A stretch of DNA of 64,000 nt from Rhizobium sp. SEMIA4064 (GTDB taxonomy: Bacteria; Pseudomonadota; Alphaproteobacteria; Rhizobiales; Rhizobiaceae). The translations under genes were made by a program, and so were the position numbers. Of the stretch, positions 54,947 to 64,000 are shown in pieces (position 1 is the first letter of the stretch; every line of letters starts with the position of its first letter). The stretch covers positions 1-64,000 of the forward strand of contig NZ_PYJN01000022.1 in NCBI RefSeq assembly GCF_003025035.1, given 5' to 3'. A model generated the notes under the pieces. It did not search any database, was not told the DNA's origin, and saw only the letters and a list, made by a program, of their open reading frames with translations.

Positions 54947-56872
54947 ATGCATAAAAGAACTGGTCCGAGGAAGGGTATTGCGTATCGGCGAGCAGGCACC
55001 GTAATGGCGGTTGCGGCAGCGATTGTGCTCGGCCCGCTCTATGCCGGAAACGCCTTTGCCTTCAAGCTGTTCGGCATGACGCTTTGGGGCGAGGACGATA
55101 CGACGGATGAGGTTTCCGATCCCGTCCATTACACCGTCGATTTCAAGACTGATAATCTCGACAAGGATCTCAAGGAGGCTCTGACCGAGAGCTCCATGCT
55201 GGTTTCGGACAAGAAGAAACCAGTCTCCGGCGATCTCGGCGTCGTCATCAAGGCGCGCGATGATCGCGACCGGTTGATCGCCACTCTCTATGAAAAAGCG
55301 CGCTATGGCGGCGTGGTCACCATCACCATCAATGGCACCAATCTCGATGCGCTGCCGCCCAATCCCACCTTCGGCCGTTCGAAACCGGTCGCCGTCACCA
55401 TCAGCGTCGATCCCGGCCCGATCTTCACGCTCGGCAAGATCAGCCTGCTCGGCGACGCCCGCAGCCTCGATCCCGCCAGCTATGGGCTTGTGCCCGGCGG
55501 CGATGCCGGCTCACTGACGATCCTGAAGGCCGGCGACAAGATCGTTGCCGACTTCAAGAACCAGGGCCATCCGCTCGCCAACCTGATCAAGCGCGATGTT
55601 GTCGCCGATCACGACACCCAAAGGGTCGATGTCTCGCTGAGCGTCGAAAGTGGTCCCATGGCGCCCATCGGCAATGTCGGCGTCAGCGGCCAGAAATCGG
55701 TCGATCCGGATTTCATCAAGCGCTATGCCCGCATCAATGAGGGCAAGCCCTATTCGCCGGACGAACTGAAGAAAGCATCCGACCGCCTGCGCAAGCTCGG
55801 CGTCTTTTCCAGTGTCACCATCCGCGAGGCCGACAAACTCGCCCCGGACGGCAGCATTCCCATGACCATCGAAGTGTCCGAGGGCAAACAGCGCTATTTC
55901 GGCGTCGGCGCGCAATATTCCACCATCGACGGTTTCGGCGTCCAGGGCTATTGGGGCCATCGCAACCTGACCGGCCGGGCGGATTCGCTGCGCATCGAAG
56001 GATCGGTTTCCCGTATCGGCGAAACGACGGATGTCGGCCAACTCGACTATAGCGCCGGCATTACCTATGTCCGGCCCGCGACCTTCTATCCCTCGGCAAC
56101 CTTCACCGCCGGCCTGAAGATGCAAAGCCTGCATCCGGACGCCTACGATGCCAATACCGTCACTGCGAGCGCCGACCTTGCCTACGAGCTGTCAGATCAG
56201 GATACCGTCTCCGGCGGCGGCGAAGTGAGCTATGAGCAAGACACCACCGACGCCTATGGCGATCAGAAATTTCTGACGCTGGCGATCCCGCTGGAATATG
56301 TCAGGGACACGCGCGACAACAAGCTGGATCCGACCGAGGGCTACCGCGCCTCGATCAGCGCCAAGCCGAGCTATGAAACAATGGGCGGAACGGTGTTCAG
56401 CTCCTTCGAGGGCTCGATTTCCGGCTATCAGGGCGTCGGCGCCAACGATAATGTCGTCTTCGCCGGAAAGCTTTCCCTCGGCTCGCTGATCGGTTCCAAC
56501 GGTATCTCGGATATTCCGGCGACCCGGCGCTTCTATGCCGGCGGTGGCGGCTCGGTGCGCGGCTACGCCTACCAGGAAATCACACCCTATAACTCCAATG
56601 GCGATGCGCTCGGCGGCCGCTCCTATGCCACTGCCTCCATTGAAGCCCGCGTCAAGATCACCGACAAGATCGGCATCGTGCCCTTCGTCGACATGGGCAG
56701 CGTCACCGGCAGCACTTTTCCTGACTTTTCCGATGTTCGCATTGGCGCGGGCGTCGGTGTGCGCTACGCTACACCCTTCGGTCCCATCAGGCTCGACGTC
56801 GCCGTCCCTCTCAGGAAATATGAGAACGGTACGGCATACGGCATCTATGCCGGCATCGGTCAGGCCTTCTGA
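54947..56872 (+). CDS. tamA: Autotransporter assembly factor TamA
   Basis: A 641-residue Omp85-family outer-membrane protein. A signal peptide ends near 38. POTRA domains follow (about 60-330), then a 16-strand beta-barrel with the conserved GGGGSVRGYAYQEI loop (the RGY motif) and the terminal strand ending in Phe. With TamB it forms the translocation and assembly module linking inner and outer membranes and now also implicated in phospholipid transport. tamB follows 63 nt later, which supports TamA over BamA. Confidence 0.93.
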   Translation: MHKRTGPRKGIAYRRAGTVMAVAAAIVLGPLYAGNAFAFKLFGMTLWGEDDTTDEVSDPVHYTVDFKTDNLDKDLKEALTESSMLVSDKKKPVSGDLGVVIKARDDRDRLIATLYEKARYGGVVTITINGTNLDALPPNPTFGRSKPVAVTISVDPGPIFTLGKISLLGDARSLDPASYGLVPGGDAGSLTILKAGDKIVADFKNQGHPLANLIKRDVVADHDTQRVDVSLSVESGPMAPIGNVGVSGQKSVDPDFIKRYARINEGKPYSPDELKKASDRLRKLGVFSSVTIREADKLAPDGSIPMTIEVSEGKQRYFGVGAQYSTIDGFGVQGYWGHRNLTGRADSLRIEGSVSRIGETTDVGQLDYSAGITYVRPATFYPSATFTAGLKMQSLHPDAYDANTVTASADLAYELSDQDTVSGGGEVSYEQDTTDAYGDQKFLTLAIPLEYVRDTRDNKLDPTEGYRASISAKPSYETMGGTVFSSFEGSISGYQGVGANDNVVFAGKLSLGSLIGSNGISDIPATRRFYAGGGGSVRGYAYQEITPYNSNGDALGGRSYATASIEARVKITDKIGIVPFVDMGSVTGSTFPDFSDVRIGAGVGVRYATPFGPIRLDVAVPLRKYENGTAYGIYAGIGQAF

Positions 56873-56935
56873 CAAGCCGTACAGTCGCAGACGGTTCAGC
56901 ACGCGGTTAGAAAAATTGAGGTTACTGTCGCTCTC

Positions 56936-59900
56936 ATGAGCATGTTGATTCGAATTGTCGGGAGATTGGTGCGCCTCATCGCCTATGCGGTCGTGGCAGT
57001 CCTCGTGCTCGCGATCGCCGCCGTGCTCGTCGTCGGCTTTGTGCCGGCCGCGAGCAGCTATGCCGTCGATCAGGTAGCAAAGCTCGTCTCGACGCCTGAC
57101 CAGACCATTACGATTGCCGCGCCGTCTGGCCTCTTGACCGGTAACCTCCGTGTCGGTTCGATTGCGGTTGCCGATACCAAGGGCACGTTCGCGAAGGTCC
57201 AGAATCTCGCCGTCGATTGGTCGCCGATCTCGCTGCTGACCGGCACGTTCCATGCTGAGCGCGTTGCCGCCGACGCCGTCGATTTTCAGCGCTTGCCGGT
57301 TTCCACGGCAAAAGCGTCGGCGGAGCCGCAGGCGACGACTGAAAGCAAGGGCTTTTCTCTGCCCATCGCTGTCGATATCGGCGCCATCGCCTTGCCGAAT
57401 CTTCGCATCGGGCAGGCCGTTGCCGGCCAGGATTTCGCGCTTGCCGCCAGTGGCAGCGTCAAGGCGAACAGCAGCAGTGTCGACCTCATCCTGGATGCCA
57501 ATCGCCAGGATGTCCCCGATGCCAAGCTCTCCACCAATATTGCCTTTGCTCCGGCCGAAAACCGCCTGAACCTGAAGGCCGAAATCGCCGAACCGCGCGA
57601 TGGCATGCTCGCCGGAATGCTGCATCTGCCGGGTGGCCCGGCGATCAATATCAACCTCTCCGGCGAAGGCCCCTTGTCGAACTGGGCCGGCAAACTGCAG
57701 GCCGCGCTCGACGGCAAACCGACGGTATCGATCGATGGCCGTCACGCCATCTCTGCCGACGGGCTGCATCATATCGACGTCAAAGGCGGCGGCGACGTCG
57801 ATTCGCTGTTGCCGCCGACCTTCCGACCCCTCTTCACCGGCCAGACGACGATCGACCTTGCCACCACCTTCGACGGCAAGGGCAAGATCGACATCCAGAC
57901 CGGCAATCTCGCCACCGGCAGTGTCGTCATCGCCGCCTCCGGCACGCTCGATCCCGCCGGCAACAACAGCCTCAACGCCAACCTGCTCGGCACATCAGGG
58001 CCTGTGGATTTCCGCTGGCCGATGGAAGGCGGTGAGGCACGGGCGATGATCTCGCGTATCGATGTCGCGTTGACGGGCCAGGCGCAGGCGGTGAAGATCG
58101 ACGCCAAGGCTTCGCTCGACAGCGCCAGCACGCCACAAGGCCATATCGGCCAGGTGAACCTCAGCGCCAAGAGTGACGCTTTCAACCTGACCAGCGGCTC
58201 CGGCCCGCTGCAGCTTCGCCTCGTGGTCGGCCAGACCGCGTTCATCAGCCCCGATCTCAACCGCTTGATCCGCGCGCCGGTCGCGCTGACGGCGCCCCTG
58301 CAGCTTTCTCCCGACACGATCGGCTTCAACAATACGACGCTGGAAAGCGCCAGCATCGGCGGCACCGTCAATGGCAAATATACACTGTCGTCGAAGTCGC
58401 TCACCGGCAACTTCAAGATCTTTGCCCTGCCCGCCGTACTGCCGGACGGAGTGTCCGATAAGTTCGAGGGGACGATTTCACTCGAAGGCCAGGTCGCCGG
58501 CACGGTGCCGACGAAGATGAATCTCTCCAACCTGGCCCTGAAATCCAATGTCGGCGAAATCAACGGCAGTGCCGCGCTCGATGGCCAGACTCTGACATCG
58601 GAGATCACCGGCAAACTGCTCGATCTCTCCAAGCTCGTTCCGAATGCCGAAGGACAGGCGGACATCGGCCTCAAGGCCAAGGGTCCGCTGGCCGCGCTCG
58701 GCATTGACGCGACGGTAAAGGCCGTCAACGTCAAGTTGGCAGGCCGCCTGCTGGACACGCTCGATATAGCGCTCACCGGAACCGCCGATCCGAATGCGCC
58801 GCAGGCGAGTGTACGGGCAAACGGCGCCATCGACGGCAAACCGATCAGCATTACAGCCGATGCGACCTCGCAGAACGGCCGCACCAGCGTTCCGAAGCTC
58901 GCCGTCGAAGTTGGCGCCAACAAGCTGCAGGGCAATCTGGATCTTTCGCCAAGTTTCGAACCCTCAGGCGCGTTGACCTTCAATCTGCCTGACCTCAGCC
59001 TGCTTGCCGCCCTGGCCGGACAGAAGGCTGACGGCGATCTCAAAGGCTCGATCGATCTCTCCAGCGCCAATGGCAAGATCGGCCTGAAGGTCGATGCGAG
59101 CGGCAACGGCATCCGCCGCGACGATCTCTCGATCACCAAACCGGCCATCGCGTTGACCGTCGATGATCTCAAGGCCTTTTCTGCCAATGGCAGCATCCGC
59201 GCCGACGCCATCGCCTCCGGCGCCAACCGCATTACCGATCTCGGGCTGACGTTCACGCAGCAGGGCAACCGCACGGTTTTCGATCTCAAATCGAACTATG
59301 ACAATGCGCCGCTGACCGCCAATGGCAATGTCGAAACCGGCGGCGGCCAGACGGTCGTCAGCCTCGACAATTTCGCCGGCGCGCCGCGCACCATCCCGGT
59401 CAAGCTGGCATCGCCGACCAAGATCGTCGTCAAGGACGGCACGGCAACACTGAGCGGCCTGACGATCCGGACCGGCAGCGGCTCGGTCACGGTCAGCGGC
59501 ACGGCCGGACAGATGCTGAATATCACCGCCGAGATCGCCAACCTGCCCGCCAGCCTTGCCAATGTCTTCGCGCCGACGCTTGCGGCAGAAGGCGCGATTT
59601 CCGGCAAGGTGACGGTGACCGGCAAGCCGGCAGCACCCGTCGTCGCCTTTCAGACCAATTGGTCGGGTGCGGCGACCAGCCAGACGAAATCTGCCGGCCT
59701 CGGCCCGCTCGGCATCAAGGCGAACGGCCGGTTCGCCAACAATAGCGTCACCATCGACACGAACCTCACGGGCCAGAATGGCCTAGCGCTCAACGGCGGC
59801 GGCACTGTCGCCGTTGCCGGCAACAAGGCCTTGGCGATGAAATTCTCCGGCACCCTGCCCTTCGACGCGGTGGCCGGACAGCTTGCCGCGCAGGGTCTCA

Positions 59901-61123
59901 GCATGACGGGCGCAGCAAAGATCGATATTCAGATCGCCGGCACGACCGCGGCACCCGCCGTCACCGGCACCATCTCCACCGATGGCTCCAAGCTCGTCGA
60001 TGTCCGCCGCAACCTCACCCTCAACGGCCTCGCCGTCAGCATTACGCTCGACGGCAGACAGGCAGTGATCTCGCGGCTCAATGGCAATCTCGCCAGCGGC
60101 GGCAGCGTATCGGCAAGCGGCACGGTCGGCATTGCTCCGGACAGCGGCTTTCCCGCCGATATCCAGTTGAAATTCAATGATGCCACCTATGTCGACGGCA
60201 CGCTGGTGACTGCGACCATCAACGGTACGCTCGCCATCAAGGGTCCATTGCTGACTGCACCGGTGCTCACCGGTAGTCTGAAGCTCAGCAAGGCATCGAT
60301 CACCGTGCCGGAAAAGCTGCCGGCCTCGCTGTCCGAGATCAATATCAAACACAGGAACGCACCGGCCGCCGTCAGCGCCCAGTTCAGGGACCAGAAGCCG
60401 CAAGGCCCGCGCGATAAGTCCACCACTCTCGGCATCGACCTGCAACTCGACGCGCCCTCGCAGATCTTCGTCCGAGGTCGCGGCATCGATGCGGAACTCG
60501 GCGGTAACATCACTGTGCGCGGCACGGCAGCGGATCCGATCGTCTCCGGCGGTTTCACCATGAGGCGCGGGCGCCTGACCATCCTCAGCCGCCGCCTGGA
60601 TTTCACCAATTCCAGCAAGATCACCTTTGGTGGCGACCTGACGCCCGCCCTCGACATGGAAGCGACGTCGAGCGTGAATTCCACCACCATCACCGTCGAC
60701 GTCACGGGTCTGGCGACCGACCCGAAAATCAGTTTTTCCTCCTCGCCTGCCCTGCCGCAGGATGAGGTGCTGGCGCAACTGATCTTCGGCCAATCAATGT
60801 CGAAGCTTTCGGCCCTGCAGATCGCCCAGCTTGCCGATGCCGCAAGCCAGCTCGCCGGCGGCCGCTCCACCTCCTTGTTCGAGGGCCTGCGCAGCCATCT
60901 CGGCGTCGACGATCTCGACATCACGACCGACTCGAAGGGCCAGGCCCAGGTCGGCGCCGGCAAATATCTGAACAAGCGCACCTATATCGAGCTGCAGCAG
61001 GGCGCCTCCAACAACACCAAGGCGATCATCAACCTCGACGTCGGACGCGGCGTCAAGCTGCGGGGCGCAGCCGGCTCGGATGGCGCAGGCGAAGCCGGGA
61101 TTGTTTATGAGCATGAGTATTGA
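56936..61123 (+). CDS. tamB: Translocation and assembly module protein TamB
   Basis: A 1395-residue protein with an N-terminal membrane anchor at about 12-35 and a long periplasmic beta-helical body made of repeated strands rich in Gly, Asn, Thr and Ser. The C-terminal ~300 residues match the TamB/DUF490 domain (AHLKxL-type ends; visible here as PEDEVLAQLIFGQSM-like DEVLAQLIFGQS and a final VYEHEY). It is the AsmA-like bridge partner of TamA. The length is normal for rhizobial TamB. Confidence 0.93.
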   Translation: MSMLIRIVGRLVRLIAYAVVAVLVLAIAAVLVVGFVPAASSYAVDQVAKLVSTPDQTITIAAPSGLLTGNLRVGSIAVADTKGTFAKVQNLAVDWSPISLLTGTFHAERVAADAVDFQRLPVSTAKASAEPQATTESKGFSLPIAVDIGAIALPNLRIGQAVAGQDFALAASGSVKANSSSVDLILDANRQDVPDAKLSTNIAFAPAENRLNLKAEIAEPRDGMLAGMLHLPGGPAININLSGEGPLSNWAGKLQAALDGKPTVSIDGRHAISADGLHHIDVKGGGDVDSLLPPTFRPLFTGQTTIDLATTFDGKGKIDIQTGNLATGSVVIAASGTLDPAGNNSLNANLLGTSGPVDFRWPMEGGEARAMISRIDVALTGQAQAVKIDAKASLDSASTPQGHIGQVNLSAKSDAFNLTSGSGPLQLRLVVGQTAFISPDLNRLIRAPVALTAPLQLSPDTIGFNNTTLESASIGGTVNGKYTLSSKSLTGNFKIFALPAVLPDGVSDKFEGTISLEGQVAGTVPTKMNLSNLALKSNVGEINGSAALDGQTLTSEITGKLLDLSKLVPNAEGQADIGLKAKGPLAALGIDATVKAVNVKLAGRLLDTLDIALTGTADPNAPQASVRANGAIDGKPISITADATSQNGRTSVPKLAVEVGANKLQGNLDLSPSFEPSGALTFNLPDLSLLAALAGQKADGDLKGSIDLSSANGKIGLKVDASGNGIRRDDLSITKPAIALTVDDLKAFSANGSIRADAIASGANRITDLGLTFTQQGNRTVFDLKSNYDNAPLTANGNVETGGGQTVVSLDNFAGAPRTIPVKLASPTKIVVKDGTATLSGLTIRTGSGSVTVSGTAGQMLNITAEIANLPASLANVFAPTLAAEGAISGKVTVTGKPAAPVVAFQTNWSGAATSQTKSAGLGPLGIKANGRFANNSVTIDTNLTGQNGLALNGGGTVAVAGNKALAMKFSGTLPFDAVAGQLAAQGLSMTGAAKIDIQIAGTTAAPAVTGTISTDGSKLVDVRRNLTLNGLAVSITLDGRQAVISRLNGNLASGGSVSASGTVGIAPDSGFPADIQLKFNDATYVDGTLVTATINGTLAIKGPLLTAPVLTGSLKLSKASITVPEKLPASLSEINIKHRNAPAAVSAQFRDQKPQGPRDKSTTLGIDLQLDAPSQIFVRGRGIDAELGGNITVRGTAADPIVSGGFTMRRGRLTILSRRLDFTNSSKITFGGDLTPALDMEATSSVNSTTITVDVTGLATDPKISFSSSPALPQDEVLAQLIFGQSMSKLSALQIAQLADAASQLAGGRSTSLFEGLRSHLGVDDLDITTDSKGQAQVGAGKYLNKRTYIELQQGASNNTKAIINLDVGRGVKLRGAAGSDGAGEAGIVYEHEY

Positions 61124-61163
61124 AGGGCTCACGCGACTTTCTCTTCAAGCCGATCCGCGGCCA

Positions 61164-61325
61164 CCTCGCCCTTCGAGGCCTTGCCGCTTTCGCTAACGCT
61201 CAAACGTCAAAGCACCTCAGAGTGAGGTGGAGAGAGTTTTGGGCGCGCGCAAAAGATCAGTCCTCACCCTGAGGTGCGGAAGCCTCCTGAGCTTGTCGAA
61301 GGGGCTGGAGCCTCGAAGGGCGAGG
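61164..61325. repeat. Intergenic palindromic repeat, copy B
   Basis: A perfect 15-bp inverted repeat, CCTCGCCCTTCGAGG (61164-61178) with CCTCGAAGGGCGAGG (61311-61325), encloses CACCTCA-GAG-TGAGGTG (61213-61229) and CCTCA-CCC-TGAGG (61262-61274). It shares blocks with 40187-40365. It may end tamB and Lrp transcription from both sides. Confidence 0.7.
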
Positions 61326-61353
61326 ACGGGTGGTCTCCCCCTGGCAAGGATGA

Positions 61354-61782
61354 TCAAAACCCCATCTTGCTCGTCTTCAGCAAGATATTGGACTCTGTCG
61401 TGTTGATACCGTTGATCAGGCGAATCCGGCGCAGCGTTTCGTCGAAGGAGGCGAGGTCGCGGTCTTCCAGTTCGGCGATGAAATCCCATTTGCCGTTGGT
61501 GCTGTGCAACGCCCTCACCTGCGGCAGGCCGCGAAGCTGATCGGCGACCTTATCCGCCAATTTGCCGAGCACCTCGATCATGACGATGGCGCGCACGCCG
61601 GCGGAGCGGGTCTCGTGGCCGGTTCGGATGGTAAAGGCGGTGATGGTGCCGTTGTCGACTAACCGTTCGATGCGCGCCGTCACCGTGGCGCGCGAGGCGC
61701 CCGTCGTTGCCGCCAGTGATGAGACGGAGGTGCGGGCATTGTGGCGCAGCGCGCTCAGGAGGTCGCGATCAAGGTCATCCAT
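61354..61782 (-). CDS. Lrp/AsnC-family regulator
   Basis: A 142-residue Lrp-like protein. The N-terminal helix-turn-helix reads LDRDLLSALRHNARTSVSSLAATTGASRATVTARIERL. The C-terminal RAM/effector domain runs from about 65 to the end. Lrp-type proteins sense amino acids. The gene diverges from rocF-rocD, so arginine- or ornithine-dependent activation of arginase is likely, by analogy with ArgR/Lrp control of catabolic arginine genes. Confidence 0.9.
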   Translation of the reverse strand: MDDLDRDLLSALRHNARTSVSSLAATTGASRATVTARIERLVDNGTITAFTIRTGHETRSAGVRAIVMIEVLGKLADKVADQLRGLPQVRALHSTNGKWDFIAELEDRDLASFDETLRRIRLINGINTTESNILLKTSKMGF

Positions 61783-61837
61783 GGGCTTATCATTCTGCTA
61801 AATCATACTAGTCAATCTGTCGAAGACTACTCGATTT

Positions 61838-61892
61838 TTGACAATTTTCCATCTTTTTGCTGTCATCTCCCTCGTTGATAATCGGGATCAAC
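61838..61892 (+). promoter_or_regulatory. rocF promoter region with inverted repeat
   Basis: TTGACA (61838-61843) is 17 nt from TGTCAT (61861-61866). Downstream, GTTGAT-N7-ATCAAC (61874-61879 with 61887-61892) is a perfect inverted repeat and a candidate regulator site. Confidence 0.4.
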
Positions 61893-61979
61893 AACCAACC
61901 TGAATCTGGGATAACGCACAGGTCTTTCCGAAAACCGCTTCGTATTTTTCGGGGCCAATTGCTGATTGGAGCGCTGCCG

Positions 61980-62915
61980 ATGAACGTAGAATCCACATCC
62001 ATCACCCTGATCGGCGTTCCGCTCGAGGAAGGCTCCGGCCGCCGCGGCGCCGGCATGGGCCCGACAGCCCTGCGCATCGCCGGCATCGAGACGATGCTGA
62101 CCGAACTCAACCATCGTGTCACAGACAGCGGCGACCTGCATCCGGCCCCCGCCGCCGATCTGCCGGACCATCCGAAGGCACATAATCTGAAGGTTGTTGG
62201 CGCCTTCACCCGTGCCCTGGAAGCCAAGGTCTACGACGTTGCCTCATCCGGTAGCTTTCCGCTGATCCTGGGCGGTGATCACAGCCTCTCCATGGGCAGC
62301 GTCTCCGGCATGGCCCGCCATGCCGCCGAGGTCGGCCGGCCGCTGTTCGTGCTCTGGCTGGATGCGCATTCGGACTTCAACTCCCCGGCCACATCGCCGT
62401 CGGGCAATATTCACGGCATGCCGGTCGCCTTCTTCTGCGGCGAAGCCGAGATTGCGGATATCCTGCCGGCCTCCCGCCCGCTGGTCGATCCGAAGAAGGT
62501 ATTCCAGGTCGGCATACGCTCCGTCGACCCGCACGAGCGCCAGGAAATCCGCGAGCACGGCGTCAACGTCTTCGATATGCGCTCCCTCGACGAGCAGGGC
62601 GTGGCCGCGATCATGCGCCGGGTGCTCGATACGATCAGCGCCGCCAACGGCCTGCTGCATGTCAGCTTCGACGTCGATTTCCTCGATCCGGATATCGCGC
62701 CGGGTGTCGGGACGACGGTACCCGGCGGCGCGACCTTCCGCGAAGCCCATCTCATCATGGAAATGCTGTCCGACAGCGGCCTCGTCTCGTCGCTCGATCT
62801 GGTCGAGCTCAATCCGTTCCTCGACGATCGCGGCAAGAGCGCCCGCGTCCTGGTGGAAATGACGGCGAGCCTCTTCGGACGGCGCATTTTCGATCGCCCG
62901 ACAAGGGCAGCATAG
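61980..62915 (+). CDS. rocF: Arginase
   Basis: A 311-residue ureohydrolase that splits arginine into ornithine and urea. The manganese ligands lie in GGDHS at 98-102, DAHSDFN at 128-134 and SFDVDFLDPD near 230. The sequence VTTPGG-like block appears as GTTVPGGATFRE. The start at 61980 (MNVESTSITLIGVPLEEG) suits the family; in-frame sequence upstream is the promoter region. rocD follows 18 nt later, so the two enzymes convert arginine to glutamate semialdehyde. Confidence 0.95.
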   Translation: MNVESTSITLIGVPLEEGSGRRGAGMGPTALRIAGIETMLTELNHRVTDSGDLHPAPAADLPDHPKAHNLKVVGAFTRALEAKVYDVASSGSFPLILGGDHSLSMGSVSGMARHAAEVGRPLFVLWLDAHSDFNSPATSPSGNIHGMPVAFFCGEAEIADILPASRPLVDPKKVFQVGIRSVDPHERQEIREHGVNVFDMRSLDEQGVAAIMRRVLDTISAANGLLHVSFDVDFLDPDIAPGVGTTVPGGATFREAHLIMEMLSDSGLVSSLDLVELNPFLDDRGKSARVLVEMTASLFGRRIFDRPTRAA

Positions 62916-62933
62916 GTCTGGGGGGAAATTATC

Positions 62934-64000
62934 ATGAGCGTATCGACCGATCTCATCGCCACCGAACAGCGCCTCGGCGCCCATAATTACAAGCCGCTCG
63001 ACGTCGTGCTGACCCGCGGCGAAGGCGTCTATGTCTGGGATACCGACGGCAAGCGCTATCTCGATTGTCTCTCTGCCTATTCGGCGGTCAACCAGGGCCA
63101 TTGCCATCCGAAGATCCGCGAAGCGATGATCGAGCAGGCCGGTAAGCTGACGCTTACCTCCCGCGCCTTCCGCAACGACCAGCTCGCCTATCTCTACGAA
63201 GAGTTGGCGGCGCTGACCGGCTCGCACAAGATCCTGCCGATGAACTCCGGCGCCGAGGCCGTCGAGACGGCGATCAAAGCCGTGCGCAAATGGGGCTACG
63301 AGGTGAAGGGCGTTCCGGAAAACCAGGCGGAAATCATCGTCTGCTCCAACAATTTTCACGGCCGGACGCTCAGCATCATCAGCTTCTCCACCGATCCGGA
63401 TGCCCGTACCGGCTTCGGCCCCTATACGCCAGGCTTCCGCACCGTTCCCTTCGGCGATGCCAACGCCCTTGCCGCAGCTATCAACAAAAACACCGTCGCA
63501 GTGCTGATCGAGCCGATCCAGGGCGAGGCTGGGGTCATCATTCCCGCACCCGGCTACTTCACCCGCGTGCGGGAACTCTGCACCGTCAACAACGTCACCC
63601 TTATCCTCGATGAGATCCAGACGGGCCTCGGCCGCACCGGCAAGCTGCTCGCCGAAGAGCATGAGGGCATCGAGGCCGACGTGACGCTGATCGGCAAAGC
63701 CCTGTCGGGCGGTTTCTACCCCGTCTCCGCCGTGCTCTCCAATTCTGAAGTCCTCGGCGTCTTGAAGCCCGGCCAGCATGGTTCCACCTTCGGCGGTAAT
63801 CCGCTGGCCTGCGCCGTCGCTCGCGCCGCGCTGCGCGTGCTCACCGAGGAGGGCATGATCGAGAATGCCGCCGTCATGGGCGATTATTTCCTCGAAGGCC
63901 TACGTTCGATCCGCTCGAATATCGTGAAGGACGTGCGCGGCCGCGGCCTGATGATGGCAGTAGAGCTGGTGCCGGAAGCCGGCGGGGCACGGCAATATTG
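62934..64000 (+). CDS. rocD: Ornithine aminotransferase (3' end outside window)
   Basis: The first 355 codons of a class III PLP aminotransferase; the window ends before the stop. It transfers the delta-amino group of ornithine to 2-oxoglutarate, giving glutamate 5-semialdehyde. Visible marks are [39 protein letters not shown] with the cofactor Asp, and the PLP lysine in [22 protein letters not shown] lies upstream of the ATG. It is the second gene of rocF-rocD. Confidence 0.95.
   Translation, partial: MSVSTDLIATEQRLGAHNYKPLDVVLTRGEGVYVWDTDGKRYLDCLSAYSAVNQGHCHPKIREAMIEQAGKLTLTSRAFRNDQLAYLYEELAALTGSHKILPMNSGAEAVETAIKAVRKWGYEVKGVPENQAEIIVCSNNFHGRTLSIISFSTDPDARTGFGPYTPGFRTVPFGDANALAAAINKNTVAVLIEPIQGEAGVIIPAPGYFTRVRELCTVNNVTLILDEIQTGLGRTGKLLAEEHEGIEADVTLIGKALSGGFYPVSAVLSNSEVLGVLKPGQHGSTFGGNPLACAVARAALRVLTEEGMIENAAVMGDYFLEGLRSIRSNIVKDVRGRGLMMAVELVPEAGGARQY

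Overview
The window reads as a chromosomal segment of an alphaproteobacterium of the Rhizobiaceae, most likely Rhizobium itself. The signs are a GC-rich sequence, dense gene packing with many 4-nt start/stop overlaps, a CpdR-type cell-cycle regulator, the aerobic cobaltochelatase subunits CobS and CobT, 5-aminolevulinate synthase of the alphaproteobacterial type, a CTTGAC-N17-CTATAG promoter before rpmB, and RIME-like intergenic palindromes. Species cannot be fixed from the sequence alone. Nearly all of it is core housekeeping DNA. The one accessory-looking patch is about 44.35-46.03 kb, just downstream of a tRNA-Arg gene.

Layout. 0-3.7 kb: end of etfA, hbdA, and a TPR protein with an ATP-grasp-like tail. 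3.7-10.5 kb: tlpA diverging from argH-lptM-lysA, then a large TIGR02302-type membrane protein. 10.5-16 kb: cpdR, hpt and a single-pass membrane protein on the minus strand, then ftsE-ftsX, a YdcF-like protein and a PlsC-like acyltransferase. 16-24.9 kb: gamma-glutamylcyclotransferase, DUF2125, tyrC-hisC, a methyltransferase diverging from gloB-cupin, a secreted esterase, a DMT exporter and a DUF3108 protein. 25-28.8 kb: rpmB, a queuosine-precursor transporter with a structured leader, a divergent marR/oxidoreductase pair with two matching palindromes, and a phytase-esterase-like lipoprotein. 28.8-33 kb: cobS-cobT, a J-domain protein and bolA. 33-38.4 kb: aroK-aroB-corC operon, a 55-codon membrane ORF, xerD and accA. 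38.6-44.3 kb: an L,D-transpeptidase lipoprotein, a TusA-like protein, a D,D-carboxypeptidase followed by a COG0523 GTPase, an M20 amidohydrolase and tRNA-Arg(CCT).

From 44.3 to 46.03 kb the sequence is AT-richer and holds a membrane/coiled-coil gene broken by one frameshift. The core resumes with a BON-domain protein, dxr, a serine/threonine dehydratase, hemA, a form II coxSLM operon (50.2-54.0 kb), a glycine-zipper lipoprotein, tamA-tamB, and an Lrp regulator diverging from rocF-rocD (arginine to ornithine to glutamate semialdehyde). The last gene runs off the window.

Functional threads are envelope biogenesis (LptM, FtsEX, PlsC, L,D- and D,D-peptidases, TamAB), amino-acid synthesis (argH, lysA, tyrC, hisC, aroKB) and breakdown (rocFD), and tetrapyrrole supply (hemA, cobST). 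No CRISPR array, intact insertion sequence, prophage or obvious defence system was found. The observations most worth following up are the frameshifted gene beside tRNA-Arg, the paired marR palindromes, the leader before the queuosine transporter, a terminator-bounded gap upstream of tamA that may encode an sRNA, and the inverted repeats upstream of hemA.
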